This document shows positions 1 to 8,239 of a DNA stretch of 64,000 bases, piece after piece. A program made the translations under genes and the position numbers. This stretch comes from Alcanivorax sp. (GTDB lineage: Bacteria; Pseudomonadota; Gammaproteobacteria; Pseudomonadales; Alcanivoracaceae): positions 1 through 64,000 of the forward strand of contig JAIUME010000002.1 in the NCBI GenBank assembly GCA_022565695.1, read 5' to 3'. The first letter of the stretch is position 1; every line of letters begins with the position of its first letter. Below the pieces are notes generated by a model. That model saw only the letters and a program-made list of their open reading frames with translations. It made no database searches and was not told the origin of the DNA.

Positions 1-86
1 GGACTGCCTTTCAGGACCCGCCGTGGACCCATCCATGGGGGCTTGTGTTCGACATCCTTGTCTCACACAGTCCTGAAAGGCAGTCC
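1..86. repeat. Palindromic intergenic repeat, copy with 17-bp arms
   Basis: Positions 1-17 and 70-86 are perfect reverse complements, enclosing a 52-nt centre that contains the motif catccatgg. The element lies downstream of csiV, beside a second palindrome at 194-304 of the same architecture (long outer arms, catccatgg-type core). It may begin left of the window edge. I see no coding capacity. It could act as a terminator or processing signal for the csiV transcript, or be a mobile palindromic unit; sequence alone does not decide. Confidence 0.75.
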
Positions 87-193
87 CCGCCCCCGTGGGC
101 CGTCACGTTCAGCAGTATCAACTACTCCCAGCCAACTACCGGTTTGGTTCTTACTGAGAATCCGATACCTGCCGAACCTTGAATCTCGCACCT

Positions 194-304
194 GCGTTGA
201 GGTGGGGTACGTCCTGGAGGGACCTCTTTGGCCATGGATGGCCAAAGCGCGAGCGCCCAGGGATGGCTTGAGCGGTCCCGGAAGGACGTACCCCACCTCA
301 ACGC
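194..304. repeat. Palindromic intergenic repeat with 21-bp arms and nested hairpins
   Basis: Positions 194-214 and 284-304 are perfect 21-nt reverse complements. Nested inside are a 6-bp stem (219-224 with 274-279) and a 9-bp stem with a 2-nt centre (227-235 with 238-246). The whole can fold into one long branched hairpin. It sits 45 bp downstream of the csiV stop codon. The architecture resembles interspersed palindromic repeats of marine gammaproteobacteria; copy number in this genome cannot be seen from here. Confidence 0.8.
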
Positions 305-349
305 TTCTTGCTGGAGGGTGACCCGCTCGCCTATCCCGCGAGAAACCCT

Positions 350-1060
350 TTAGCGCGTTACCTTGACGATGATGCCGAACAGAGGGTGGTCGATGTAGTG
401 GAGTTCGTCGCTGCGCATGCGGCGGCTCTGGTCGATGTTGACGTAGTAGCGCTGGTTGTCTCTGTCCACCCGGGTAAACCACAGATTCGGGTCGATGTGC
501 AGAAAGCGCGACACGCTCAGGTTCAGGGTGCCTTGCAGTTCGTACTGGGGTGAGCCGTCCAGGGGAGGCGCTTCATCGTAAGTGTCGGCATCACTATCGC
601 TGAAACTGCTGTCACTGAAACTGCTGCGATACAGCGCCGGGTCGGGTGGCAGTTCGCGCCCGCCCTGGATATGCACCGGCAAGGTCTGGTCCCGTTCGCG
701 CATGGGCTGGCGCCAGCTGCTGTGGAACAGGCTGCGGTACTCGCCGCTGCGCTCCATTTGCTGGCGCATGTTGGTTAACGACAGGCGGTCATCCGGGAGT
801 GCCTGCCAGGCGCCCTGGCGCAGGGCCTGGCGGTCCGGGTTGCTGGCATTGTCGGGCAGGGAGGCGCCGCTGGTGCGGTAGCGCACGTGGTCGCGCGGGT
901 ATTCCGGGCGGACATCCAGGCGCCAGTGCTCGCCGCCGGTGTTCTGGGTGCGGGCAAATACCAGCATTTCTACCTGAAACCAGCGCTCTTCTGCGTGTGC
1001 CTGAGCGGGCATGAATGCCAGTGGTGCCAGGACTGCCAGCAGCATGATCCATCGTGTCAT
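350..1060 (-). CDS. csiV: CsiV family periplasmic protein
   Basis: A 236-residue protein with an N-terminal signal peptide (hydrophobic run after MTRW, cleavage likely after residue 23, AQAHA) followed by the conserved start of the CsiV family (ERWFQVEMLVFAR). The family, first characterised as a septal peptidoglycan-binding partner of CrvA in Vibrio, is often encoded beside mfd in pseudomonads, and here it follows mfd by 70 bp on the same strand, so the two are probably cotranscribed. The middle (about residues 135-160) is low-complexity and rich in Ser and Asp. The start is set at the ATG at 1060 because GGAG lies 6 nt upstream; an in-frame TTG lies one codon earlier. A role in this organism is inferred from family membership only. 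Confidence 0.8.
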   Translation of the reverse strand: MTRWIMLLAVLAPLAFMPAQAHAEERWFQVEMLVFARTQNTGGEHWRLDVRPEYPRDHVRYRTSGASLPDNASNPDRQALRQGAWQALPDDRLSLTNMRQQMERSGEYRSLFHSSWRQPMRERDQTLPVHIQGGRELPPDPALYRSSFSDSSFSDSDADTYDEAPPLDGSPQYELQGTLNLSVSRFLHIDPNLWFTRVDRDNQRYYVNIDQSRRMRSDELHYIDHPLFGIIVKVTR

Positions 1061-1130
1061 CAAAGGCTCCTTGTCGCCTTCTGGGCCTGATGTCAGGCCG
1101 GTTGGTGTGGCATCTTCTGTCTCGTCGGAG

Positions 1131-4100
1131 TCAGGCGAGGCTGTCCAGCAAGTCTTCCACTGCGGCGAAGCGCTCTTCCTCGGTATCCGCCTCCAGGGTG
1201 AAGCGCAGCATGCTGGCCCCTTGCAGGCGATATCGGTTCGGGCCTGATTGTACCAGTTTCACCAGGCGTAGCGGATCAATCGCGGTGCGTTCGGAGAATT
1301 CCAGCCGGCCGCTTTCACTGCCGGCGTCCACGCGGCTGATGCCCAGCGTCTCGGCGCGCTGGCGCAGGGCTGTGACGCGGAACAGGTTTTTCACCTGCCG
1401 GGGCAGGGTGCCGAAGCGGTCGATCATTTCGACCTTGAGTTCATCCAGTTGTTCACCGGTGCGGCAACTGGCGATGCGCTTGTACAGGCCGAGGCGGGTA
1501 AAGACGTCGGGCAGGTAGTCCTCGGGGATCAGTGCTGGCACCCGCAGGTTGATGTCCGGGCCGCCGGAGAGGGGTTTGGCGGTATCGGGCTGTTCGCCTC
1601 GCTTGAGGGCCGCCACGGCCTGCTCCAGCATGTCCATGTACAGGGAGAAGCCGATGGACTCGATATGGCCGTGCTGTTCTTCACCGAGCAGGGCGCCTGC
1701 GCCGCGGATCTCCAGATCGTGGCTGGCGAGCATGAAGCCGGCGCCCAGGTCCGAGGCCTGTTCGATGGCTTCCAGGCGTTTCACCGCGTCCCGGGTCATG
1801 GCCTTGGGGTGGGGGGTCAGCAGGAATGCGTAGGCCTGATGATGGGATCGGCCGACGCGGCCGCGCAGCTGGTGCAGTTGCGCCAGGCCGAACTTGTCAG
1901 CTCGCTCGATGATGATGGTATTGGCCGAGGGCACGTCAATGCCGGTTTCGATAATGGTGGTGCACAGCAGCACGTTGAAGCGCCGGTGGTAGAAGTCGGA
2001 CATGATCTGCTCGAGATCACGTTCGCGCATCTGGCCGTGGGCAATGCCGACCCGGGCATCGGGGACCAACTCGCGGATTTCTTCTGCCGAGCGCGCCATG
2101 CTGTCGATGTCGTTGTGCAGGAAGTAGACCTGGCCACCGCGGAGCAGCTCCCGCAGGATGGCTTCCTTGATGGCCAGCGGGTTCTTCTGCTGGACGAAGG
2201 TTTTTACGGACAGGCGCTTTTCAGGCGGCGTGGCAATGATGGAGATGTCGCGCATGCCGGACATGGCCATGTTCAGCGTCCGGGGAATCGGTGTGGCGGT
2301 CAGGGTCAGGATATCGGCCTCTGCCCGCAGTTCTTTCAGGCGCTCTTTGTGGCGCACGCCGAAGCGGTGTTCTTCATCGACGATCACCAGGCCCAGATCA
2401 CGGAATTTTACCGACTCCTGCAGCAGCTGATGGGTGCCGACCACGATATCCACGTTGCCGGTTTCCAGGCGTCGCAGGACGTCGGTTTTTTCTTTCTGGC
2501 TGCGGAAGCGGCTCAGGACTTCGATATTGACGGGCCAGTCGGCGAACCGGTCACTGAAGGATTCGTAGTGCTGCTGTGCAAGCAGGGTGGTGGGCACCAG
2601 GATGGCGACCTGGGTGTTGTTCTGCACAGCAACAAACGCCGCGCGCATGGCCACTTCGGTCTTGCCGAAACCCACATCGCCGCACACCAGTCGGTCGGTG
2701 GGGCGATTGGCCTGCATGTCACTGAGCACCGCATTGATCGCTGCCTGCTGGTCAGCTGTCTCTTCAAACGGGAAGCCGCTGGAAAACCGGTTGTACTCGT
2801 CCTCCGGCAGGGTGAAGGCGCGCCCCTCTCTGGCTTCCCGGCGGGCGTAGGTATTCAGCAGTTCGGCGGCCACGTCGTGAATCTTTTCGGCGGCGCGCTG
2901 GCGCGCGCGGCTCCACTGATCCGAGCCCAGACGGGTCAGTGGCGCATGCTCCGGATCTCCGCCGCCGTAGCGGCTGATCAGGTGCAGGTTCGAGACGGGC
3001 AGGTAGATCTTGTCGCCGCCGGCATATTCCAGCAGCAGGAATTCGTGGGCCTGGCCGTCCACGGTCATGTGGGTCAGGCCGCGATAGCGCCCGACGCCGT
3101 GGTCGATGTGGACCACCGGGCTGCCGGACACCAGCTCGCCGAGGGAGCGAAAGGCTTGATCGGCGGTGGTCTCCTGGCCGCTTTTGCGCCGCCGGCGCTG
3201 CATGATGCGCTCGCCGTAGAGCTGGCTCTCTGCGATCACCAGGTAGCCGGCTTGGTGTGCGAGGAAGCCCTGATCCAGTTCGCCGACGGTCAGTGACCAG
3301 GGGGCTTCGCCGTCGAGGAAGGCGTGCCAGCCGCTGACCAGCTCGGGCTGCAGCCCCTGCTTCTGCATCAGTTCCAGCAGCGCTTCCCGTCGGCCCGGCG
3401 TTTCCGCACAGACCAGCACGCGCAGGCCGGGGTGTTGTTCCGGCACGTTGACCAGCGGCGCAAAGGGGTTGGTGCTGCGGTCTGCCGGGGCTTGTGGCGG
3501 TGGCGAAAAATCGAAGCTGATGCCGTCACGCGCCTTGTCTTTGCTGGCGGTGGCGGTGGTGTGGTCGGCCAGGCGCGCTCGGGGATGGCTGCGCAGGTGC
3601 CGGTTGAACTCGTCCACGGGGAGGAACAGCTCTGCCGGGGCCAGAATCGGTCGGCGGATATCATGCCGCCGATCTTCGTGACGGGCGCTGATTTCCTGCC
3701 AGAAATGTTCGGCCGCTGCGTCACAGCCCGCCAGCTCCACCAGGCGCACATCCTCTGGCAGGTAATCGAACAGTGTTGCCATGGTGTCAAAAAACAGCGG
3801 CAGGTAGTACTCCAGCCCCGGGCTGGCAATGCCTTCGGAGACATCCTGGTAAAGACTGCATTGCCGGTGGTCCACGTCGAAGCGCTCGCGGAAGCGATTG
3901 CGGAACGCGGCGATACCATCGGTGCTCAACGGGTACTCGGCGGCGGGCAGCAGGGTGATGTGCTGAACCTGATCCACAGAGCGCTGTGTCTCGGCGTCAA
4001 ACAGCCGCAGGGATTCGATGTCGTCATCAAACAGCTCGATGCGGAACGGCTGGCTGGCGCCCATGGGAAAGATATCCATGATGGCGCCGCGCACGGCGAA

Positions 4101-4595
4101 CTCGCCATGCTCGTAGACGCTGTCGCGCTGGCGGTAGCCGCAGGCGGCGAGGCGTGAGCGGGTGGCATCCATGTCGAATCGCTCACCGACCTTCAACGCA
4201 AAGCTGCTGCCACTGATCTGCATGCGCGGCGCGAGCCGCTGCATGAGGGTGTTGACCGGTGCGATCAATACGCCGCGCTGACTTTGTGGCAGCCGGTGCA
4301 AGACTTCTATCCTTTCGCTGATGATGTCCTGGTGCGGGGAGAACAGGTCGTAGGGCAAGGTCTCCCAGTCCGGGAACAGCATCACCGGCACATCGGTGCC
4401 GTCGAGATAAAAGGCAAGGCTGTCCGCCAGGTGCTGAGCGGTACTGCTGTCCGGCGTCATGACCAGCAGCAGCTGTGTTTCACGCTGGGCCAGTGCCGCC
4501 AGAACGACCGCCAGACTGCCGCTGTCCAGGCCAAACCAGTTGCGGAACCGGTCGGCCCCGGTGGGGAACATCTCTGCGGAAGGAAGAAGCGTCAT
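1131..4595 (-). CDS. mfd: Transcription-repair coupling factor Mfd
   Basis: At 1154 residues this is full length for Mfd, the DNA translocase that removes RNA polymerase stalled at lesions and recruits UvrA. The N-terminal part is the UvrB-like region (LFPDWETLPYD near residue 95). The RNA polymerase-interacting region precedes a RecG-like translocase with Walker A GDVGFGKTEV (Lys 645), a DEEH box (740-743) and the motif TATPIPRTL. The C terminus holds the TRCF domain. The start ATG at 4595 faces the divergent ATP-grasp gene across a 194-bp spacer. csiV follows. No frameshift or missing motif was seen. Confidence 0.98.
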   Translation of the reverse strand: MTLLPSAEMFPTGADRFRNWFGLDSGSLAVVLAALAQRETQLLLVMTPDSSTAQHLADSLAFYLDGTDVPVMLFPDWETLPYDLFSPHQDIISERIEVLHRLPQSQRGVLIAPVNTLMQRLAPRMQISGSSFALKVGERFDMDATRSRLAACGYRQRDSVYEHGEFAVRGAIMDIFPMGASQPFRIELFDDDIESLRLFDAETQRSVDQVQHITLLPAAEYPLSTDGIAAFRNRFRERFDVDHRQCSLYQDVSEGIASPGLEYYLPLFFDTMATLFDYLPEDVRLVELAGCDAAAEHFWQEISARHEDRRHDIRRPILAPAELFLPVDEFNRHLRSHPRARLADHTTATASKDKARDGISFDFSPPPQAPADRSTNPFAPLVNVPEQHPGLRVLVCAETPGRREALLELMQKQGLQPELVSGWHAFLDGEAPWSLTVGELDQGFLAHQAGYLVIAESQLYGERIMQRRRRKSGQETTADQAFRSLGELVSGSPVVHIDHGVGRYRGLTHMTVDGQAHEFLLLEYAGGDKIYLPVSNLHLISRYGGGDPEHAPLTRLGSDQWSRARQRAAEKIHDVAAELLNTYARREAREGRAFTLPEDEYNRFSSGFPFEETADQQAAINAVLSDMQANRPTDRLVCGDVGFGKTEVAMRAAFVAVQNNTQVAILVPTTLLAQQHYESFSDRFADWPVNIEVLSRFRSQKEKTDVLRRLETGNVDIVVGTHQLLQESVKFRDLGLVIVDEEHRFGVRHKERLKELRAEADILTLTATPIPRTLNMAMSGMRDISIIATPPEKRLSVKTFVQQKNPLAIKEAILRELLRGGQVYFLHNDIDSMARSAEEIRELVPDARVGIAHGQMRERDLEQIMSDFYHRRFNVLLCTTIIETGIDVPSANTIIIERADKFGLAQLHQLRGRVGRSHHQAYAFLLTPHPKAMTRDAVKRLEAIEQASDLGAGFMLASHDLEIRGAGALLGEEQHGHIESIGFSLYMDMLEQAVAALKRGEQPDTAKPLSGGPDINLRVPALIPEDYLPDVFTRLGLYKRIASCRTGEQLDELKVEMIDRFGTLPRQVKNLFRVTALRQRAETLGISRVDAGSESGRLEFSERTAIDPLRLVKLVQSGPNRYRLQGASMLRFTLEADTEEERFAAVEDLLDSLA

Positions 4596-4789
4596 TGGCT
4601 CATGAAATTATCTGAATCAAGGGGGGCGCATTGTAGCGGAAACGGGTCATGAAAGCGCCAGTTTGTCAGTTGTCAAATCGGGGTCAAGGTGTGGTCGCTG
4701 CCTGAGTCGTGTATGGTACGTAGGCTCTTGACGGCCTCGCTGGTCTCAACGCTGGCGAGTAATGCACTGCCAACGTATGGAGGCAGCAT

Positions 4790-6013
4790 ATGAAGAAAGA
4801 TCCGAACAAGGGCTATGTCGCTCTACTGGGCTGGAGCCTGAGCGCGGTGGAAGCCGCCGAATCCTTCGATCGCCGTTATGTCGTCGTAGCCCCCGACTGG
4901 GCTGAAGAATACTGTCGCCAACACGACATCCCCTATGTCCCCTGGAATTTCGAGCGACTCAATGATCGCTCCATGGAAATTGCCCAGACTCTCAAGGATA
5001 TGGGTGTGAATGTCGCCATACCGCTGTTTGAAGAAACGGTGGAGTGGGCCGGCGCTATCAACTCCGTACTGCTGAATAACCCGCGTTTGCTGGGCCAGGC
5101 GATGCTGATGCGGGATAAATCCCTGATGAAGCGGCGCGCTCAGCTGGGCGGTATTCGTGTCGGGATTTTCGAAGAAGCCCACGACCGCGACGATGTGATT
5201 CGTTTTCTCAAACGCGTCAACCAGACCCTGCTGAAGCTTGATGGTGATCCCAACGATCCGATTCATCTCAAGGCGTTTGATAAAGCGGGTTGCCTGGGTC
5301 ACCGCGTGATCCGTACGCCGGACGAAGTGGATGCGATTCCCGATGAGGAATTCCCGTCACTGATGGAGTCACATCTTGATGGCTGGGAGTTTGCTGTCGA
5401 GGCCTGGATTCATAACGGCAAGATTCGCTTCCTGAATATTTCTGAATATGTCTCTCTCGGCTACTCCGTTTTCGTGCCGGCATCGCCGGAACTGGAGAGC
5501 TATCGTCCGCAAATCCGGGCGCAGATTGAAAAATTGGTTAAAACCTTTGATATCGAGTTTGGCTTCATTCATCCGGAGTACTTCGTCACCAGTGACAGCG
5601 AGATGTATTTCGGTGAGGTGGCTTATCGCCCGCCCGGGTTCAAGGTGTTCGAGCTGCTTGAGCGGGTCTATGGCTTTAATGCCTACCATGCGCTGATCCT
5701 GTCGTTTGATCCAAAGACCACGGAGGAGGAAATCACCGGCTTCTTCCCGAAAGAGGTCGAGGACGCAGACGGTTATGCCGGTTGCTTCGGCGTCTATCCG
5801 CGCCGTCGCGTGGTCAGCCGTCTCGAAATTCCGGCGGAGACAGAAGATCATCCGTACTTCGAGTCCCACGAACTGACGCCGCCGCTGCAGGAAACAGTGA
5901 CCAAGCGCACAGCGTTCGGCACACACTGGGGGTTGATGTATTTCCGGGGGGAAGATGCGGAGATACTGAAGACGCTGCTCAAGCATCAGGAAGAACTCGA
6001 CTTCTATGTTTGA
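4790..6013 (+). CDS. ATP-grasp domain protein of unknown substrate
   Basis: A 407-residue cytosolic protein with the layout of an ATP-grasp carbon-nitrogen or carbon-sulfur ligase: an N-terminal Rossmann-like part (residues 1-110), a central nucleotide-binding part (LMRDKSLMKRRAQLGG near 108-123) and a C-terminal acidic motif GEVAYRPPG (Glu 276) equivalent to the metal-binding ExN/A region; the Ala at the Asn position is also seen in PurK-like enzymes. No fused acceptor domain is visible. GGAGG lies 6 nt before the ATG, partly inside a weak hairpin (CTGCC/GGCAG, 4767-4786). The next gene, 64 bp downstream, encodes a papain-like protein, so the two probably act together. Substrate is unknown; peptide-bond or amide formation is a family-based inference. 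Confidence 0.8.
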   Translation: MKKDPNKGYVALLGWSLSAVEAAESFDRRYVVVAPDWAEEYCRQHDIPYVPWNFERLNDRSMEIAQTLKDMGVNVAIPLFEETVEWAGAINSVLLNNPRLLGQAMLMRDKSLMKRRAQLGGIRVGIFEEAHDRDDVIRFLKRVNQTLLKLDGDPNDPIHLKAFDKAGCLGHRVIRTPDEVDAIPDEEFPSLMESHLDGWEFAVEAWIHNGKIRFLNISEYVSLGYSVFVPASPELESYRPQIRAQIEKLVKTFDIEFGFIHPEYFVTSDSEMYFGEVAYRPPGFKVFELLERVYGFNAYHALILSFDPKTTEEEITGFFPKEVEDADGYAGCFGVYPRRRVVSRLEIPAETEDHPYFESHELTPPLQETVTKRTAFGTHWGLMYFRGEDAEILKTLLKHQEELDFYV

Positions 6014-6034
6014 ACAGGCATGTTTGAACAGGCA
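6007..6034 (+). repeat. 14-bp tandem duplication over the ATP-grasp stop codon
   Basis: The unit TGTTTGAACAGGCA occurs twice head to tail (6007-6020 and 6021-6034). The first copy contains the TGA stop of the ATP-grasp gene. It looks like a replication-slippage product. A 7-bp hairpin (6045-6064) without a T-run follows. Confidence 0.8.
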
Positions 6035-6065
6035 GGAAAAGAGACCGGGCCGGTAAAGGCCCGGC

Positions 6066-6095
6066 GACGGGGAAAAGGTGGACGGGGAAAAGGTG
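6066..6095 (+). repeat. 15-bp tandem duplication of a ribosome-binding site
   Basis: The unit GACGGGGAAAAGGTG is present twice (6066-6080 and 6081-6095). Each copy carries a purine-rich Shine-Dalgarno-like stretch and ends in an in-frame GTG, so the duplication multiplies possible start sites (GTG 6078, GTG 6093, ATG 6105) for the following gene. Confidence 0.8.
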
Positions 6096-8174
6096 GATGG
6101 TGTGATGAGCTCTGATGACACCGATGAAGTACAGTCAAAGGCAGAACCGGACCTGCAGGACATAGCGCAAAAGCGTGATGCATTGCTGGTCAGGCTGGAC
6201 GAGGCGCTGACTGCGATGGGGCGTGCACCGGCCTTTGCCAAGCCTGGCAAGTTGCCCCGCATTCTGGATATTGCCCGTCGCGTGATGTTCCTGGAGGGAG
6301 GCTGTGCTGCAGTGGCAGCGCGTGCTGAAGTGCTGGAACAGGCGGGCGTGTTTGCGGGATCGGACTGGAGCACGCCGCATATACTGATTCCCTCACTGAG
6401 CCGTGTCGCCCTGCGCAGTGCCGAGGCGGACCTGGTGGTGATCGAGTCGCTGAGCGAATTGCGCTTGCTGGCCGTATCCCAGGGCTGGTTTCTGCACCCG
6501 CTGATGTCCTCTGAGCAGGCCCACCATTATCTGACCCAGGTTCTGGCGCTGAATCTCGAACTGCTGTTCTCCACCCCGAGTGAAGCCGAGCGTGCCCAGC
6601 AGGGACGTCTGGCCCAGGTGCCGCGAAACCTGCTGCGCTATCTGGCGGAGACCATTGGCTACGAGCATGTGATCGATCAGTTGATTGACGAGATCTGGCG
6701 TATCCAGCAGCAACGACCGATTCAGGTAGATACGGTCAAGCACATGATCACGCAGATCGCGGTGTGTCGCGGCAGTGGCGATATCAACTGGGGCAGCAGC
6801 GGGCAGGGCGCCGATCGTCTGGTCAGCAGTTTATATGGCCCGACCCAGGCCACACGGGAAGATCCGGGGCTGGAGGAATATCAGCGCCGACTGTCCAGCA
6901 TGGACGCGACGGCGTTGCAGTACGAAGCCACGGGTTTCGCGCGGGCCATGCACGATACCGGCCTGGTGTCGCCGTACCATGCGGTGATGCTGCGTCACCT
7001 GCCTGAACAGGGCGATCATCTTCTGGCGGAGTGCCTGGGATTGTCAGCCACCGGGCGCGATTGTCTGTTGTGCTACCGGGAGCTGGTGCACGCCCTCGTT
7101 GCCGCCGCCGTGCATCCGGGCACGCCTCAAGCTGTGTATGGGCTGGCCTTGATGCTGGAACGGGGCATTTTGTATCAGGCGCCGGTTGCGCCAGCCCTGT
7201 GGCGTCAGTTGAGTCTGTCGCTGTGTGCGGCTGCAGAACAGCGTCTGCTGCGCACCTTTGGTGACGGGGTGCCGCCAGCGTCCCGTTTGCTGGAAGGTGT
7301 GCTGTGCATGATGGGTTTGCCGCTGGGGATAGGGCAGGGCAATAACCCGACCTGCCAATCCGCACGTGCGCTATCCATGTGGGCCCACAATGACCCCGAT
7401 TATCTTTTGCAGATGGTGGTCTGGGCCGCTCGGGATGACGAGATCATCATGCACTTCGAGGGGCAGCCGATCTCTTCCCGGGCCAGCGTTGGCGGGGTGG
7501 CAACAGAGGTGCCCGTGGATCTGGATCCGGTGTCGCTGCTGGTGGTGCCGCATCTGGACCGTATCTATGCAGAAATGGGGCGCCGTTGCGTTGGCCGGGA
7601 GGGCGATCCGCACCGTTGGGTCAATCCGGAATTTCATGGCTGGTGGTCGGGCAGGGGTTTCAGTATCAACGTCGATGTGGCCACCGGTCAGTTGCACGAT
7701 CTGGAAGGTTTTGTGCGACATTTCTATGCGGCGTACCACCCTTTTTACAATGGCAATCAGCCCCTGATTCATCCGCAGCCTGCGGGCATTGCCGTGACGG
7801 ACAGTGCAGCGCGATTTATCGGTTGGCACGCCATTACGCTATTGCGGGTCACACTGGACCCGGCAGGCATCATGCGCGCCTATTTCTACAATCCCAATAA
7901 TGACAGTGGCCAGGATTGGGGAGACGGCGTTGTCGTCAGTACGGCAGGGCATGGTGAGCATTTTGGTGAGGCATCACTGCCGTTCGAACAGTTCGCCTCG
8001 CGGCTCTATATCTATCACTACGACCCGCTGGAGTACGGTGAGCCTGCGCAGATATCGCGGGAGGAACTGGATCAGGTGATCGGTTATGTGCATCGCAGCT
8101 GGGGCGCAGAGAGAGTCCCCGCCGGTGCACTGCAGGCCGAGCAGGCTGACGGCGGTGCCGGCGCCCCGGAATGA
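6078..8174 (+). CDS. Uncharacterised protein with papain-like Q-C-H-N pattern
   Basis: I do not recognise this 698-residue protein as a named family. Residues 1-400 look mostly helical, with no signal peptide. The C-terminal third shows a cysteine-peptidase-like pattern: Gln 420 and Cys 426 in GQGNNPTCQS (the same six-residue spacing as papain Gln19-Cys25), His 584 in GWHAITLLRV, and Asn 605 in YFYNPNNDSG, followed by DWGDG, which recalls the papain NSWG..WG.G segment. It may therefore be a protease, transglutaminase or amidase-like enzyme; fold and activity are inference. It follows the ATP-grasp gene by 64 bp. The start is uncertain because the ribosome-binding site is duplicated: GTG 6078, GTG 6093 or ATG 6105 (10 nt after AGGTGG, 689 residues). 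Confidence 0.75.
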   Translation: MDGEKVDGVMSSDDTDEVQSKAEPDLQDIAQKRDALLVRLDEALTAMGRAPAFAKPGKLPRILDIARRVMFLEGGCAAVAARAEVLEQAGVFAGSDWSTPHILIPSLSRVALRSAEADLVVIESLSELRLLAVSQGWFLHPLMSSEQAHHYLTQVLALNLELLFSTPSEAERAQQGRLAQVPRNLLRYLAETIGYEHVIDQLIDEIWRIQQQRPIQVDTVKHMITQIAVCRGSGDINWGSSGQGADRLVSSLYGPTQATREDPGLEEYQRRLSSMDATALQYEATGFARAMHDTGLVSPYHAVMLRHLPEQGDHLLAECLGLSATGRDCLLCYRELVHALVAAAVHPGTPQAVYGLALMLERGILYQAPVAPALWRQLSLSLCAAAEQRLLRTFGDGVPPASRLLEGVLCMMGLPLGIGQGNNPTCQSARALSMWAHNDPDYLLQMVVWAARDDEIIMHFEGQPISSRASVGGVATEVPVDLDPVSLLVVPHLDRIYAEMGRRCVGREGDPHRWVNPEFHGWWSGRGFSINVDVATGQLHDLEGFVRHFYAAYHPFYNGNQPLIHPQPAGIAVTDSAARFIGWHAITLLRVTLDPAGIMRAYFYNPNNDSGQDWGDGVVVSTAGHGEHFGEASLPFEQFASRLYIYHYDPLEYGEPAQISREELDQVIGYVHRSWGAERVPAGALQAEQADGGAGAPE

Positions 8175-8198
8175 CGGCTACTGGAAAGATGGTATGAT
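8171..8198 (+). promoter_or_regulatory. Candidate sigma-70 promoter of tesB
   Basis: ATGACG (8171-8176), a 16-nt spacer and TATGAT (8193-8198), 42 nt before the tesB start. The -10 is good and the -35 matches 4 of 6. Confidence 0.4.
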
Positions 8199-8239
8199 GC
8201 GCGCTCTGTTTATTCCGCGAAAATCCCGGGAAGTGTGTC

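Noticed and set aside
1449-3296. 615-codon open frame on the plus strand opposite mfd
   Set aside because: It lies entirely antisense to mfd, a certain gene, and has no recognisable domain; GC-rich third positions keep the opposite frame open.
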